64,000 bases of DNA. Origin: Bordetella genomosp. 7. GTDB taxonomy: Bacteria > Pseudomonadota > Gammaproteobacteria > Burkholderiales > Burkholderiaceae_B. Below are positions 9,749-18,884 of this stretch, in pieces. Position 1 is the stretch's first letter. The number at the start of each line of letters is the position of its first letter. The position numbers and the translations under genes are program-made. A model generated the notes under the pieces. That model was given only the letters and a program-made list of their open reading frames with translations, was not told where the DNA came from and did not search any database. The stretch lies in assembly GCF_002261265.1 (NCBI RefSeq), contig NZ_NEVK01000004.1, forward strand, positions 1 through 64,000. Reading direction: 5' to 3'.

Positions 9749-10213
9749 GACGATGTTCTTGCCGCCGTAGGCGCGGCGGCCGCGGCCCTGCGCATCGTAT
9801 GTGCCTGCGGTGGCCACGCCGCTGAGCTCGCGCAGCGCATCGAGCGATTGCCGCGTATAGCGCAGGCTGAGCTCGACCAGCGCGCTGTTGCGGTCGTTCA
9901 GCTCGCGCGCCTTGGCGGCCCGGGCCAGCAGAACCTGCCAGGTTTCGGACAGTCGGGCATCCTGCGCGGCTGCCTGGCCGGTGCCTTCGTGTCCGGCGGG
10001 CAAGCCCAGGCGTGCGAGCAAGCTGTCGCGGTGATCGCTCAGTGCCGCAAGCCTTAAGGCCAGCTCTTCTTTTTGCTGCGCGAGCCCGGGCAACTGGTCG
10101 AATGCCTCGCGATTTACCAATGCCTGTGTTTCCGCTTCGAGCAGTACCGAGAATTCGGACACCAGCGCGGTTTCGCGCACCAGGCAATCGAGCAGGCTAT
10201 CGGGCAGTTCCAT
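9740..10213 (-). CDS. flgN: Flagellar export chaperone FlgN
   Basis: Cytoplasmic chaperone for the hook-filament junction proteins FlgK and FlgL. The protein has 157 residues and is predicted to be almost entirely helical. The N-terminal segment LLDCLVRETALVSEFSVLLEAETQALVNR is typical of the family, and the low-complexity C-terminus carries the substrate-binding region. It lies 25 bases behind flgM, and the pair is served by the sigma-28 promoter at 10591-10617. It converges on flhF. Confidence 0.9.
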   Translation of the reverse strand: MELPDSLLDCLVRETALVSEFSVLLEAETQALVNREAFDQLPGLAQQKEELALRLAALSDHRDSLLARLGLPAGHEGTGQAAAQDARLSETWQVLLARAAKARELNDRNSALVELSLRYTRQSLDALRELSGVATAGTYDAQGRGRRAYGGKNIVAA

Positions 10214-10238
10214 GGCGAGGCCGTACAGAAAGGGGAGG

Positions 10239-10529
10239 TTACTTGAGCAGGTCGCGGGCGCTGGCGATCAGGCTGTCGGCGATGCGGCCCGTGTCGATCT
10301 GCAATTGGCCGGACGCGATCGCCGTGCGGATGGCCGCCACGCGTTCGACGTCGATATCGTTGTCGCCCGACTGCAATGCCAGCAATTGGCGCGAGGCCGG
10401 GCTCAAGGCGACCTGGGCGCTCGACGGTCCGGATGCGCCGGCTCCCTGCGCCGGGTGGCCCGCGGCGTCGGTGCGCCCCGTCGGCGCCTGGGGGCCGATC
10501 GGACGGGAAGCAGGTGTCGTGATTTTCAA
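10239..10529 (-). CDS. flgM: Anti-sigma-28 factor FlgM
   Basis: Binds FliA (sigma-28) and holds late flagellar genes silent until the hook-basal body is complete and FlgM is exported. The protein has 96 residues, and the N-terminal half is rich in Gly, Ala and Pro and probably disordered. The C-terminal half has the FliA-binding signature VALSPASRQLLAL, then DVERVAAIRTAIASGQLQID and IADSLIASARDLL. A strong sigma-28 promoter lies about 60 bases upstream, giving the usual feedback loop. Confidence 0.94.
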   Translation of the reverse strand: MKITTPASRPIGPQAPTGRTDAAGHPAQGAGASGPSSAQVALSPASRQLLALQSGDNDIDVERVAAIRTAIASGQLQIDTGRIADSLIASARDLLK

Positions 10530-10590
10530 GAGGTTCTCCGCAGGGCTTGGCGCCGGCAGGCGCGCAACATGGTGGCCGGCTCTGGTTGTT

Positions 10591-10617
10591 GTAACGGCGG
10601 CCGGATGGAGAACTTTA
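10591..10617 (-). promoter_or_regulatory. Sigma-28 (FliA) promoter for flgM-flgN
   Basis: On the - strand, TAAAGTTC, an 11-base spacer, then GCCGTTAC. The enteric FliA consensus is TAAAGTTT-N11-GCCGATAA, so the -35 matches at seven of eight bases and the spacing is exact. Distance to the flgM ATG at 10529 is about 60 bases. The same arrangement is found before flgK and flaG. Confidence 0.8.
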
Positions 10618-10653
10618 GCGCGGATTCGCGGCGCCCATCAGCGCAGGGCCTTG

Positions 10654-11358
10654 TCATAGGGCCACCTCTACCAGGCTGGCGCTGCGGACGATGCCGCTGA
10701 CGACCTGGCCCGAGCTGGTGCGTACCTGCACCGTGGCGCCCGGCGCAGCATCGGCCAGGGCCTGTCCGTCGCTGCTGACCACGAAGCCGCGGCCCCGCGC
10801 GGTGATGCGGACCTGCTGCCCGCGGGTAATGGCGTCGGCGCTGCGCAGCGCCGAGATTTTCATTGTCTGGCCGGCGGTAATGCGGTAGCGCGCCCGCATG
10901 CCTATGGCTGATTCCGGGTCGGTTACCACGCCGGGCGGCAGCGTCACCAGGTCGCCGTTGCGCGGCGCCAGGTCGTGGGGCCGGATGGCTTGCCCGGGCC
11001 GGATGGTATGCGCGGCCGCATAGTAGGTGCCCCGCACGCTTACGCTGGCCTGCAGATAAAGGGTCCAGGGTTGCGGCGCGGTGCAGCGCACGCCGATGGT
11101 CATGCGCGAGCGCAGGCGCAACGCCGAAGGCAGAAACGGCGCCAGCGCGTCACAGGCCGGCGTGCGGCCGGTGTCGATCGGGTCAAGCGCGATGGATAAG
11201 TCGCCTGGCACGGGGCCCACCTGCTCGCGCAGGAACGCTTCGGCCGCCCGCCCGATGGCCGCGGCGTCCGCCGTGGCGGGCGCGGCCGGGGCAGCCGTGG
11301 CGCATGGCAGCAAGGCGGCCACTGCCAGGCCTGCGAAGAAGCGCGGTAGCGTTTGCAT
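10654..11358 (-). CDS. flgA: Flagellar P-ring assembly chaperone FlgA
   Basis: Periplasmic chaperone that helps FlgI polymerise into the P ring. A signal peptide starts MQTLPRFFAGLAVAALLP and ends near an Ala-rich segment around residue 28. The C-terminal SAF domain follows (ARYRITAGQTMKISALRSADAI and QVRITARGRGFVVSSDGQAL). I chose the ATG at 11358 because the signal peptide begins there; the frame is open for 12 more codons to 11394. About 234 residues. It lies divergent from flgB and 124 bases upstream of flgM, on the same strand. Confidence 0.92.
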   Translation of the reverse strand: MQTLPRFFAGLAVAALLPCATAAPAAPATADAAAIGRAAEAFLREQVGPVPGDLSIALDPIDTGRTPACDALAPFLPSALRLRSRMTIGVRCTAPQPWTLYLQASVSVRGTYYAAAHTIRPGQAIRPHDLAPRNGDLVTLPPGVVTDPESAIGMRARYRITAGQTMKISALRSADAITRGQQVRITARGRGFVVSSDGQALADAAPGATVQVRTSSGQVVSGIVRSASLVEVAL

Positions 11359-11538
11359 GATGCAGGCATTGTAGGAGCCGGCCCACGCGGGCAAGGGGCG
11401 AATTGACTCAAAAATGACGGTTTATTTGGTTGATTGTGTGGCGCGCGCCGCCCCTAAGATGCCGTCATGCAAAAAGGAGTGGCGGACAGGCCGCCATTCT
11501 GTTCGTCCCCATCTTTTCTTGCGCAGGACGCTTCCAGG
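11359..11538. promoter_or_regulatory. Divergent flgA / flgB control region
   Basis: 180 non-coding bases between the divergent starts of flgA and flgB, markedly AT-rich around 11401-11440 compared with its surroundings. A possible weak sigma-70 pair for flgB is TTGATT (11430-11435) and TAAGAT (11455-11460) with a 19-base spacer. The AT-rich part, read on the - strand as CCAAATAAACCG, somewhat resembles a FlhDC half-site. Both assignments are weak. Class 2 control by FlhDC would be expected from known flagellar hierarchies. Confidence 0.35.
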
Positions 11539-11946
11539 ATGCTAGACCGGCTCAATGAGGATTTCCGCTTCTACCAGCAGGCGCTCGCGTTGCGTGCGCA
11601 GCGGCAGGAGGTGCTGTCTTCGAATATCGCCAACGCCGACACGCCCAACTATAAAGCGCGGGATTTCGATTTCCAGGCCGCCATGCGCGACGCGCTGGAT
11701 ACCCGCATGCGCTTGCCCGACACCCATCTGGCGCTGACCTCTGCGCGTCATATCCCGGGCAAGGCCGCCATGCCCAATCCCACGGAGCTGCAGTATCGGC
11801 TGCCGTACCAGCCGAGCGTAGATGGCAATACGGTGGATATGGACGCCGAGCGCGTGCGGTTCGCAGACAACACCATGCATTACCAGAGCACGTTGCAGCT
11901 GGTTTCCGGGCGTATCCGCTCGATGATGTCCGCCATTCAGGAGTAG
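11539..11946 (+). CDS. flgB: Flagellar basal-body rod protein FlgB
   Basis: Proximal rod subunit. The start at 11539 ([22 protein letters not shown]) gives 135 residues, the normal FlgB length. The open frame begins at 11467 but the extra 24 residues do not look like FlgB. The rod-protein signature [21 protein letters not shown] is intact. It is the first gene of a ten-gene run, flgBCDEFGHIJ and flgKL, all on the + strand with small gaps. Confidence 0.94.
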   Translation: MLDRLNEDFRFYQQALALRAQRQEVLSSNIANADTPNYKARDFDFQAAMRDALDTRMRLPDTHLALTSARHIPGKAAMPNPTELQYRLPYQPSVDGNTVDMDAERVRFADNTMHYQSTLQLVSGRIRSMMSAIQE

Positions 11947-11954
11947 GCCAGGTT

Positions 11955-12374
11955 ATGTCTCTGACCAGCATCTTCGCAATATCCGGCTCGGCACTGCAGG
12001 CGCAATCGCAGCGCATGAATGTGGCAGCCAGCAATCTGGCCAATGCCGACAGCGTCGTAGGCCCGGACGGCCAGCCGTACCGCGCCCGCCAGGTGGTGTT
12101 CCAGGTCGATCCGGCCGCCGGCCAGCCGTACGGCCGGGAAATCGGCGGCGTGCGCGTGGCGGGCGTCGTCCAGGACGCGTCGCCGCCCAAGCGCGTCTAC
12201 GACCCGGCCCACCCGCTGGCCGATGCGCAAGGCTACGTGACCATGCCCAACGTCGATCCCGTGGCCGAGACGGTCAATATGATCGCCGCATCGCGTTCGT
12301 ACCAGGCAAATGTCGAGGTGCTCAACACGGCCAAGCAACTGATGATGAAGACGCTGACCATCGGTCAGTCGTGA
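11955..12374 (+). CDS. flgC: Flagellar basal-body rod protein FlgC
   Basis: Proximal rod subunit of 139 residues, normal for the family. The N-terminal rod signature is [19 protein letters not shown], and the conserved C-terminal amphipathic helix ([34 protein letters not shown]) drives rod coiled-coil packing. It begins eight bases after flgB, and flgD follows after 20 bases. Confidence 0.95.
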   Translation: MSLTSIFAISGSALQAQSQRMNVAASNLANADSVVGPDGQPYRARQVVFQVDPAAGQPYGREIGGVRVAGVVQDASPPKRVYDPAHPLADAQGYVTMPNVDPVAETVNMIAASRSYQANVEVLNTAKQLMMKTLTIGQS

Positions 12375-12394
12375 CCCCCTGATCGGAGCACCGG

Positions 12395-13093
12395 ATGACC
12401 ACGGTCAACAATTCCCCCGACCCCACCGCGCTGGCGCTTGCGCAAACCGCCGCCAACAGCGCCAGCAGCGCGCAAGGCCTGCAGGACCGCTTCCTGACGC
12501 TGCTCGTGACGCAGCTGAAGAACCAGGATCCGCTCAATCCCATGGAGAACGCCGAGCTGACTTCGCAGCTTGCACAGATCTCCACCGTAGAGGGCATCAA
12601 CAATCTGAAGAACACGCTATTGGCCATCAGCGGCCAGATCGACGTGTCGCAGTCGATGAACGCCGTGGCGATGATAGGCAAGGGCGTGCTGATTCCGGGC
12701 AACAAGATCTCGCTGGGCACCGACGCGAGCGATCCATCCAAGCGTGTAGCGACGCCCTTCGGCGTGGACGTGCAGGGCGACGCCGCAAAAGTGACCGTAA
12801 AGATCGTGGACGCTTCGGGCGCCGTGGTGCGCACTATCGAACTGGGCGAACAGGACGCCGGCGTGCTGACGCTGAACTGGGACGGCACGAACGACGGCGG
12901 CCAGGCGCTGGTGGACGGCAAGTACACGGTCAACGTCGTGGCGACCGACGCCGACGGCAAGAAGGTCAAGGCCGAAGCCCTGACATATGGCCAGGTGAAG
13001 AGCGTGGCTTATTCCACAGAAGGGCTGAGGCTGGACCTGGGCCTGGCAGGGCAGATCAGCGTGCTGGATGTGCGCAAGGTGCTGGGCACCTGA
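12395..13093 (+). CDS. flgD: Hook cap (hook assembly) protein FlgD
   Basis: Forms the temporary cap that guides FlgE polymerisation. Residues about 25-75 hold the conserved N-terminal segment (QDRFLTLLVTQLKNQDPLNP and ENAELTSQLAQISTVEGINNL). The middle has the FlgD Ig-like/tudor region (VRTIELGEQDAGVLTLNWDG) and the end is LDLGLAGQISVLDVRKVL. The length, 232 residues, is normal. A 72-base gap with no clear promoter separates it from flgE. Confidence 0.95.
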   Translation: MTTVNNSPDPTALALAQTAANSASSAQGLQDRFLTLLVTQLKNQDPLNPMENAELTSQLAQISTVEGINNLKNTLLAISGQIDVSQSMNAVAMIGKGVLIPGNKISLGTDASDPSKRVATPFGVDVQGDAAKVTVKIVDASGAVVRTIELGEQDAGVLTLNWDGTNDGGQALVDGKYTVNVVATDADGKKVKAEALTYGQVKSVAYSTEGLRLDLGLAGQISVLDVRKVLGT

Positions 13094-13165
13094 CGGCGCA
13101 AGGCGGGGGCTGGCGGCCTGACGCCGGCCGATCGATTCGATACATACAAACAAGCGAGAAAACAC

Positions 13166-14398
13166 ATGGGTTTCGGACAAGGATTGAGCGGCCTGAACGC
13201 TGCGACGCAGAATCTGGACGTCATCGGCAACAACATCGCCAACTCGGGCACGGTGGGCTTCAAGTCTGCCACCGCCTCGTTCGCCGACGTGTACGCGAGT
13301 TCCCGCGTAGGCCTGGGCGTGAAAGTGTCGGCCATCAACCAGCGCTTCTCGGTGGGCAACATCAGTGTCACGGGCGGGGAATATGACATCGCCATCGACG
13401 GTCCCAAGGGATTTTTCCGACTGACGGACCAGAGCGGCGGGGTGTTTTATTCCCGCAACGGCGAATTTCTGGTCGACAAGGATTTCTACGTCGTCAATGC
13501 GCAGGGCTTTCGCCTGACCGGCTACGCCGCGGGCGCGGTAGGGGCGGCGCCTGTGGATCTGCGACTGCCGCAAGGCAATATCGCGCCCAGCGCGACCACG
13601 ACGGCGGGGCTGCAGTCCAACTTGAACGCGAATGCGGACGTCATCGATCCGGCGGTGGCCTTTGATCCCACGCTGGCTTCCACCTATACAGACTCCGTGC
13701 CCACCACGGTGTACGACTCGCTGGGCAACTCGCATCAAATGATGCAGTACTTCGTGAAGCGGCCGGGCACCGCCACCGAGAGCGTCTACGAGGTGTACTA
13801 CAGCCTCGACGGCCAGGCCATGGCGCCCAGCACCGAAGCGGGCGGCGTGTGGGGCGGCGGCCAACAGCTGACCTTTGACTCGGCAGGGCGCCTGACGTCG
13901 GCCCCCACCGTGGCCTTGAGTTTTGCCACGCCGGGCGGCGCGACCTCGCCGGCCGAGCCGCTTGCCATCACGATGAGCTACGACGGCGTTACCCAGTACG
14001 GCAGCGATTTCTCGCCGAAGGTCGTGCAGAACGGCTATTCCAGCGGAGAATTCAGCGGCATTTCGGTGGGTTCGGACGGCACGCTGCTTGCCAACTATTC
14101 CAATGGCGAGAGCGCGGTGGTGGGCGTGCTGGCGCTGGCGAACTTCAACAATGTGCAGGGGCTGCAGCCGGTGGGCAACAACGCTTGGGCGGAAACGGCC
14201 GCGTCGGGCCAGGCCACGCTGGGCCAGCCGGGCACCAACGGCCTGGCGCCGGTGGTGGGGCAGGCGCTGGAGGCATCCAACGTGGATATGAGCCGCGAAC
14301 TGGTCAACATGATCATCGCGCAACGCACCTACCAGGCCAATGCGCAGACGATCAAGACGCAGGACGAGATCATGCAAGTGCTGATGAACATGCGCTAA
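13166..14398 (+). CDS. flgE: Flagellar hook protein FlgE
   Basis: Main subunit of the hook, the universal joint. The rod/hook signature at the N-terminus is LSGLNAATQNLDVIGNNIAN, a variable central D1/D2 region follows, and the C-terminal helix ends RELVNMIIAQRTYQANAQTI. At 410 residues it is similar to enteric FlgE. ATG at 13166 is preceded by an AAGCGAGAAAAC segment that acts as the ribosome binding site. Confidence 0.95.
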   Translation: MGFGQGLSGLNAATQNLDVIGNNIANSGTVGFKSATASFADVYASSRVGLGVKVSAINQRFSVGNISVTGGEYDIAIDGPKGFFRLTDQSGGVFYSRNGEFLVDKDFYVVNAQGFRLTGYAAGAVGAAPVDLRLPQGNIAPSATTTAGLQSNLNANADVIDPAVAFDPTLASTYTDSVPTTVYDSLGNSHQMMQYFVKRPGTATESVYEVYYSLDGQAMAPSTEAGGVWGGGQQLTFDSAGRLTSAPTVALSFATPGGATSPAEPLAITMSYDGVTQYGSDFSPKVVQNGYSSGEFSGISVGSDGTLLANYSNGESAVVGVLALANFNNVQGLQPVGNNAWAETAASGQATLGQPGTNGLAPVVGQALEASNVDMSRELVNMIIAQRTYQANAQTIKTQDEIMQVLMNMR

Positions 14399-14426
14399 GG
14401 CGCGGCGCCAGGCACGGAAATCAGGC

Positions 14427-15185
14427 ATGGACCGAATCATCTATACCGCCATGAGCGGCGCGGCACGCATCGGCGAGCACCAGGCCGCGCTGAGCAACAA
14501 CATGGCCAATGTAAGCACGCCGGGCTTTCGCGAGCAGCTCGCGCTGTATCGGTCGGTGCCGGTACTGGACGGCACGTCGCTGCCCACTCGCGTTTCCACC
14601 GTGGCGTCCACGCCCGGCAGCAATTTCGAGATGGGCAATATGGAAACCACCGGGCGCGCGCTGGACGTCGCCATCGCGGGCCCGGGCTGGTTCGCAGTGC
14701 AGACGCCGCAAGGCGAGGCCTACACGCGCGCCGGCAACCTGCAGGTGGGAGTCAATGGTGTGCTGCAGACCGCGCAAGGGCAGCCCGTGCTGTCGGACCA
14801 GAACGGGATCGTCGATGTGCCGGAACTGGCGACGTTGACGATCGCCAGCGACGGCACCATTACCGCTCTGGGGGCCGGCGACCCTCCCAACAACATTCTC
14901 AACCTGGGACGCCTGAAACTGGTGAACCCGCCGCCAGAGCAGCTGGTGCGCGGCGACGACGGCGTGTTCCGCATGGCGCCGTTGGGCGGCCAGCCCGCGC
15001 CGCCCCTGCCGGCCGACCCGGCGATGCGCATCATGGCAGGGGTGCTGGAAGGCAGCAACGCCAGCCCCATCAAGGCGATGGTAGGGATGATCGAGAACGC
15101 CCGGCGGTTCGAAATGCAGATGCAGGTTATCAGCGAGGCAGACCAGAACGCCGAGCGGGCCAACAGCCTGCTGTCGATGAACTGA
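14427..15185 (+). CDS. flgF: Flagellar basal-body rod protein FlgF
   Basis: Proximal rod subunit at the FlgG junction. MDRIIYTAMSGAARIGEHQA is the usual FlgF beginning. NNMANVSTPGFREQLALYRS carries the rod signature, and the C-terminus (AMVGMIENARRFEMQMQVIS) is conserved. 252 residues. It sits between flgE and flgG, as in most flagellar operons. Confidence 0.95.
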   Translation: MDRIIYTAMSGAARIGEHQAALSNNMANVSTPGFREQLALYRSVPVLDGTSLPTRVSTVASTPGSNFEMGNMETTGRALDVAIAGPGWFAVQTPQGEAYTRAGNLQVGVNGVLQTAQGQPVLSDQNGIVDVPELATLTIASDGTITALGAGDPPNNILNLGRLKLVNPPPEQLVRGDDGVFRMAPLGGQPAPPLPADPAMRIMAGVLEGSNASPIKAMVGMIENARRFEMQMQVISEADQNAERANSLLSMN

Positions 15186-15248
15186 GGCTGATTCAATTTT
15201 ATCTATGCGAGCCGGCCCAGGCGCCGGCTTGCACCAGGAGTTTCCATC

Positions 15249-16034
15249 ATGATGCGTTCGCTGTGGATTGCCAAGACGGGTCTCGAAGGTCAGCAGACTT
15301 CGATGGACGTCATTTCCAATAACCTGGCCAACGTCCAGACCAACGGCTTCAAGCGGGGCCGGGCGATCTTCCAGGACTTGATGTACCAGACGCTGCGCCA
15401 GCCCGGCGCTCAGGTGGGTGACGCCAACCAGCTGCCCACCGGCCTGCAGCTGGGCACGGGTGTGCGTGTCGCCTCGACCGAACGGGTGTTCACGCAGGGC
15501 AATATGAACAACACCGGCGGCGAGCTGGATATCGCCATCGACGGCAAGGGTTTTCTGCAGGTGGAGCTGCCCGATGGCACGCAGGCCTACACGCGTGACG
15601 GCGCCCTGCAGGTCGACCAGAACGGCCAGCTGACCACGGCGGGCGGTTATGTGGTCCAGCCGCCTATCAACGTGCCGGACAATGCGCTGTCGCTGACCAT
15701 AGGCAAGGACGGCACCGTTTCGGTGACCCAGCCGGGCGCTGCGGGCCTGAACGTGCAGATCGGCCAGTTGCAGCTGGCGACCTTCATCAATCCGCCCGGG
15801 CTGCAGAGCATAGGCGAAAACCTGTACCTGGAAACCGATTCGTCGGGCCCGGCCAACGTTCTGCAGCCTGGCATCGATGGCGCGGGCTCCATCCTGCAGC
15901 AGTATGTCGAGACGTCCAATGTGAACGTCGCCGAAGAGCTGGTCAACATGATCACCACGCAGCGCGCGTACGAGATGAACAGCAAGGCTGTGAAGACCTC
16001 GGATGAAATGCTGGCTCGCCTGACGCAGTTGTGA
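15249..16034 (+). CDS. flgG: Flagellar basal-body distal rod protein FlgG
   Basis: Distal rod subunit. [20 protein letters not shown] and [20 protein letters not shown] are near-universal FlgG features, and the C-terminus ([20 protein letters not shown]) is the polymerisation helix. 261 residues, within one of the enteric length. A CCAGGAGT ribosome binding site lies just ahead. The stop overlaps the flgH start by one base. Confidence 0.97.
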   Translation: MMRSLWIAKTGLEGQQTSMDVISNNLANVQTNGFKRGRAIFQDLMYQTLRQPGAQVGDANQLPTGLQLGTGVRVASTERVFTQGNMNNTGGELDIAIDGKGFLQVELPDGTQAYTRDGALQVDQNGQLTTAGGYVVQPPINVPDNALSLTIGKDGTVSVTQPGAAGLNVQIGQLQLATFINPPGLQSIGENLYLETDSSGPANVLQPGIDGAGSILQQYVETSNVNVAEELVNMITTQRAYEMNSKAVKTSDEMLARLTQL

Positions 16035-16723
16035 TGCCCATGAATGTGCTGCGTCTGCTGTTTGCGGCCATGTTGGCAGTGGCGGCTGTCGGGTGTGCGA
16101 TGATTCCGCCCGAACCGATAGTCAGCGGCCCCGTCACGGCCGTGCCCCCGCCGCCGCCCATGGCGGCGGCGCAGCCCAATGGCGCCATTTACCAGCCGAG
16201 GGTCTACGGCAATTACCCCTTGTTCGAAGACCGGCGGCCCCGCAACGTGGGCGATATCGTCACCATCGTGCTGAACGAGCGCACGAACGCGGCCAAGAAC
16301 GTCGCCACCAATACCAACCGCAGCGGCAGCGTTGGCCTGGGTATTGCCGCCACCCCCGGCTTCATGGACAGCTGGGCCAATGCCAAGCTCGACACGGATG
16401 CGTCGGGGTCGAACCAGGCATCGGGCAAGGGCGATACAAGCGCCAACAATACGTTCACGGGCACGATCACCACCACGGTGATAGGCGTGCTGCCCAACGG
16501 CAATCTGCAGGTTGCGGGCGAAAAGCAGATCGCCATCAACCGGGGCAGCGAATATGTGCGCTTTTCCGGCGTGGTGGATCCACGCTCGATAACGGGCGCC
16601 AATTCGGTGTCTTCGACCCAGGTTGCCGACGCCCGCATCGAGTATCGCAGCAAGGGAGTCATGGATGAAGTGCAGACCATGGGCTGGCTGCAGCGCTTTT
16701 TCCTGATCGCATCGCCGTTCTGA
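16034..16723 (+). CDS. flgH: Flagellar L-ring lipoprotein FlgH
   Basis: Forms the outer-membrane L ring, the bushing for the rod. The N-terminus is a lipoprotein signal with a hydrophobic run ending [12 protein letters not shown], so Cys about 20 should be lipidated. Later segments ([50 protein letters not shown]) are typical of FlgH. The ATG at 16034 shares a base with the flgG stop; another ATG at 16040 and a GTG at 16031 are possible starts. About 229 residues. Confidence 0.95.
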   Translation: MPMNVLRLLFAAMLAVAAVGCAMIPPEPIVSGPVTAVPPPPPMAAAQPNGAIYQPRVYGNYPLFEDRRPRNVGDIVTIVLNERTNAAKNVATNTNRSGSVGLGIAATPGFMDSWANAKLDTDASGSNQASGKGDTSANNTFTGTITTTVIGVLPNGNLQVAGEKQIAINRGSEYVRFSGVVDPRSITGANSVSSTQVADARIEYRSKGVMDEVQTMGWLQRFFLIASPF

Positions 16724-16725
16724 CC

Positions 16726-17859
16726 ATGACTTTCTTTCCTCTGTTTTCCGCTTTGCTGCGCCGCGCCGGCCCATTGGCCTTGGCGGCATTGCTGACGCTG
16801 GGCGGCGCGGCGCATGCCGAACGCATCAAGGACCTGGCCTCCATACAGGGGGTGCGCGGCAATATGCTGATCGGCTATGGCCTGGTGGTCGGGCTGGACG
16901 GCAGCGGCGACCAGGTGCGGCAGACACCTTTCACCCAGCAAAGCCTGACCAACATGCTCTCGCAATTGGGCATTACGGTGCCGCCGGGCAGCAACATGCA
17001 ATTGAAGAACGTGGCCGCCGTCATGGTGACGGCCACGCTGCCGCCGTTTGCGCGCCCCGGCCAGCGCCTGGACGTGGTGGTGTCGTCGATGGGCAATGCC
17101 AAGAGCCTGCGCGGCGGCACGCTGTTGATGACGCCATTGAAGGGGGCCGACAGCCAGGTGTATGCGATCGCCCAGGGCAACATCCTGGTGGGCGGGGCCG
17201 GGGCGTCCGCGGGCGGCTCAAGTGTGCAGATCAACCAGCTCAATGGCGGGCGCATTACCGACGGGGCGATTGTCGAGCGCGCGGTGCCTACCTCGTTCGC
17301 ACACGACGGCAGCATCTACCTGGAAATGGATGTGACCGACTTCGGCACAACCCAGAATGTGGTGGCGGCGCTGAACCAGGCATTCGGTCCAGGCACGGCC
17401 GAGGCCGTCGATGGCCGGGTCGTGCAGGTCAGGGGGCCGGCCGACGCAGCGGCGCAGGCCGCTTTCCTGGCCAAGGTAGAGAACCTGCAGGTACGGCGCG
17501 CGCCCGCCACAGCCAAAGTCATTATCAACGCCCGCACGGGGTCGGTGGTGATGAACCAGACCGTAATGATCGACGAAGCGGCCGTGGCGCACGGCAGCCT
17601 GTCCGTCATCATCAACCGCCAGGCGCAGGTGTCGCAGCCCGACACCCCCTTCGGCGGCGGGCAGACGGTGGTGGTGCCCAACACGCAGATCGAGGTGCGC
17701 CAGGAAGACGGCGCGCTGCACCGCGTGCGCACCAGCGCCAACCTGGCAGACGTTGTAAAGGCGTTGAACGCGCTGGGCGCCACGCCACAGGACCTGCTGG
17801 CCATCCTGCAGGCCATGAAATCGGCGGGCGCGCTGCGCGCCGACCTGGAAATTATCTGA
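16726..17859 (+). CDS. flgI: Flagellar P-ring protein FlgI
   Basis: Periplasmic P-ring subunit surrounding the rod at the peptidoglycan. The signal peptide has a hydrophobic stretch [15 protein letters not shown], with predicted cleavage before [15 protein letters not shown]. Conserved parts include [34 protein letters not shown] and the C-terminal [20 protein letters not shown]. 377 residues, full length. It follows flgH by two bases and overlaps flgJ by one base. Confidence 0.97.
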   Translation: MTFFPLFSALLRRAGPLALAALLTLGGAAHAERIKDLASIQGVRGNMLIGYGLVVGLDGSGDQVRQTPFTQQSLTNMLSQLGITVPPGSNMQLKNVAAVMVTATLPPFARPGQRLDVVVSSMGNAKSLRGGTLLMTPLKGADSQVYAIAQGNILVGGAGASAGGSSVQINQLNGGRITDGAIVERAVPTSFAHDGSIYLEMDVTDFGTTQNVVAALNQAFGPGTAEAVDGRVVQVRGPADAAAQAAFLAKVENLQVRRAPATAKVIINARTGSVVMNQTVMIDEAAVAHGSLSVIINRQAQVSQPDTPFGGGQTVVVPNTQIEVRQEDGALHRVRTSANLADVVKALNALGATPQDLLAILQAMKSAGALRADLEII

Positions 17860-18815
17860 TGGCTTTTGTCAGTTATACGCCGCGACCGGGTTCTCAGCAG
17901 TCGGTCTTCGACATGGGACGCCTGGCTGACCTCAAGCGCGGCGCCGCTTCAAGGCCCGACGATGCCGGTGCGCAGAAGCAGGTTGCTACGCAAGTGGAAG
18001 CGCTGTTTCTGCAGATGATGCTCAAGCGCATGCGCGAGGCCACGCCCAAGGGAGGGCTGTTCGACTCCCAGCAGTCGCAGATGCTGCGCACCATGACGGA
18101 CGAGCAACTGGCGCTGCAGTTGGCCGATCCGGGTGTCGGCCTGGCCCAGGCCATGCTGAAGCAGATGCAGCAGGGCCGGGCAGCGGGCGCCGACGCGGCG
18201 CTGGATCCGGCCCTGGCCGCCGCGCCAGCCGACGGCTCGGCGCGCGCCCCGCGCCAGGTGGCGGCATTGCTGGAACTGATGCGCAACAACCGTGCGCGCG
18301 AGCGAGAGTTGGCCGTGGCCGATGGCGCTCCTGCGCACGTGGTGGACTTTGTGTCGCGCATGGCCGGGCCAGCCGAACATGCGGCGCGCCAGACGGGGCT
18401 GCCGGCGCGCCTGATCCTGGGCCAGGCGGCCCTGGAATCGGGGTGGGGCCGGCGCGAACTGAAATACGAAAACGGCGCCACCAGCCACAACCTGTTCGGC
18501 ATCAAGGCCGGCGCGGGCTGGCGCGGCAAGGTGGTCAGCGTGATGACCACCGAATACCAGGACGGCGTGCCCCGCAAGGTCGTGGAGCCATTCCGCGCCT
18601 ACGGGTCGTATGAGGAATCGTTTGCCGATTATGCGCGCCTGATCGGCGAAAGCCCGCGTTACGAATCTGTTCTGCACGCGCGCGACGAGGTCGAGGCCGC
18701 GCGGCGCATCCAGGCGGCCGGCTATGCCACCGACCCGGCATATGCCGACAAGCTGATTGCGGTGATGGCGCAGCTTGGCGGCGCAGGCGCCGGGGAATTT
18801 GACGGTGCGCGCTAA
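17859..18815 (+). CDS. flgJ: Rod-capping protein / peptidoglycan hydrolase FlgJ
   Basis: Two-domain protein. Residues about 1-110 are the rod-capping domain (VEALFLQMMLKRMREATPKG and MLRTMTDEQLALQLADPGVG). Residues about 150-305 are a glucosaminidase domain (ARLILGQAALESGWGRRELK, NLFGIKAGAGWRGK, YATDPAYADKLIAVM) that opens peptidoglycan for the rod. The Glu in ALESGWG is the expected catalytic acid. 318 residues, the dual-domain gamma/beta type. Its TAA stop is also the first three bases of the flgK promoter -35 element. Confidence 0.96.
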   Translation: MAFVSYTPRPGSQQSVFDMGRLADLKRGAASRPDDAGAQKQVATQVEALFLQMMLKRMREATPKGGLFDSQQSQMLRTMTDEQLALQLADPGVGLAQAMLKQMQQGRAAGADAALDPALAAAPADGSARAPRQVAALLELMRNNRARERELAVADGAPAHVVDFVSRMAGPAEHAARQTGLPARLILGQAALESGWGRRELKYENGATSHNLFGIKAGAGWRGKVVSVMTTEYQDGVPRKVVEPFRAYGSYEESFADYARLIGESPRYESVLHARDEVEAARRIQAAGYATDPAYADKLIAVMAQLGGAGAGEFDGAR

Positions 18816-18839
18816 ATTCGGCGGGGCGCGTGCCGTTAA
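18813..18839 (+). promoter_or_regulatory. Sigma-28 (FliA) promoter for flgK-flgL
   Basis: TAAATTCG (18813-18820), an 11-base spacer, then GCCGTTAA (18832-18839). It matches the FliA consensus with exact spacing and lies about 46 bases before the flgK ATG. The -35 element begins on the TAA stop of flgJ. It would allow late expression of the junction proteins apart from the flgB-J operon. Confidence 0.75.
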
Positions 18840-18884
18840 CCCGGTATCTGGACCGAATGCGGTTTTCTACGGGATATCGGCAAT

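Noticed and set aside
11467-11538. N-terminal extension of FlgB
   Set aside because: The 24 additional residues are not FlgB-like and would make the protein too long; the region more likely holds the flgB leader.
12617-14440. 607-codon open frame on the - strand opposite flgD/flgE
   Set aside because: Antisense to well-recognised hook genes, of biased composition, with no start signal of note.
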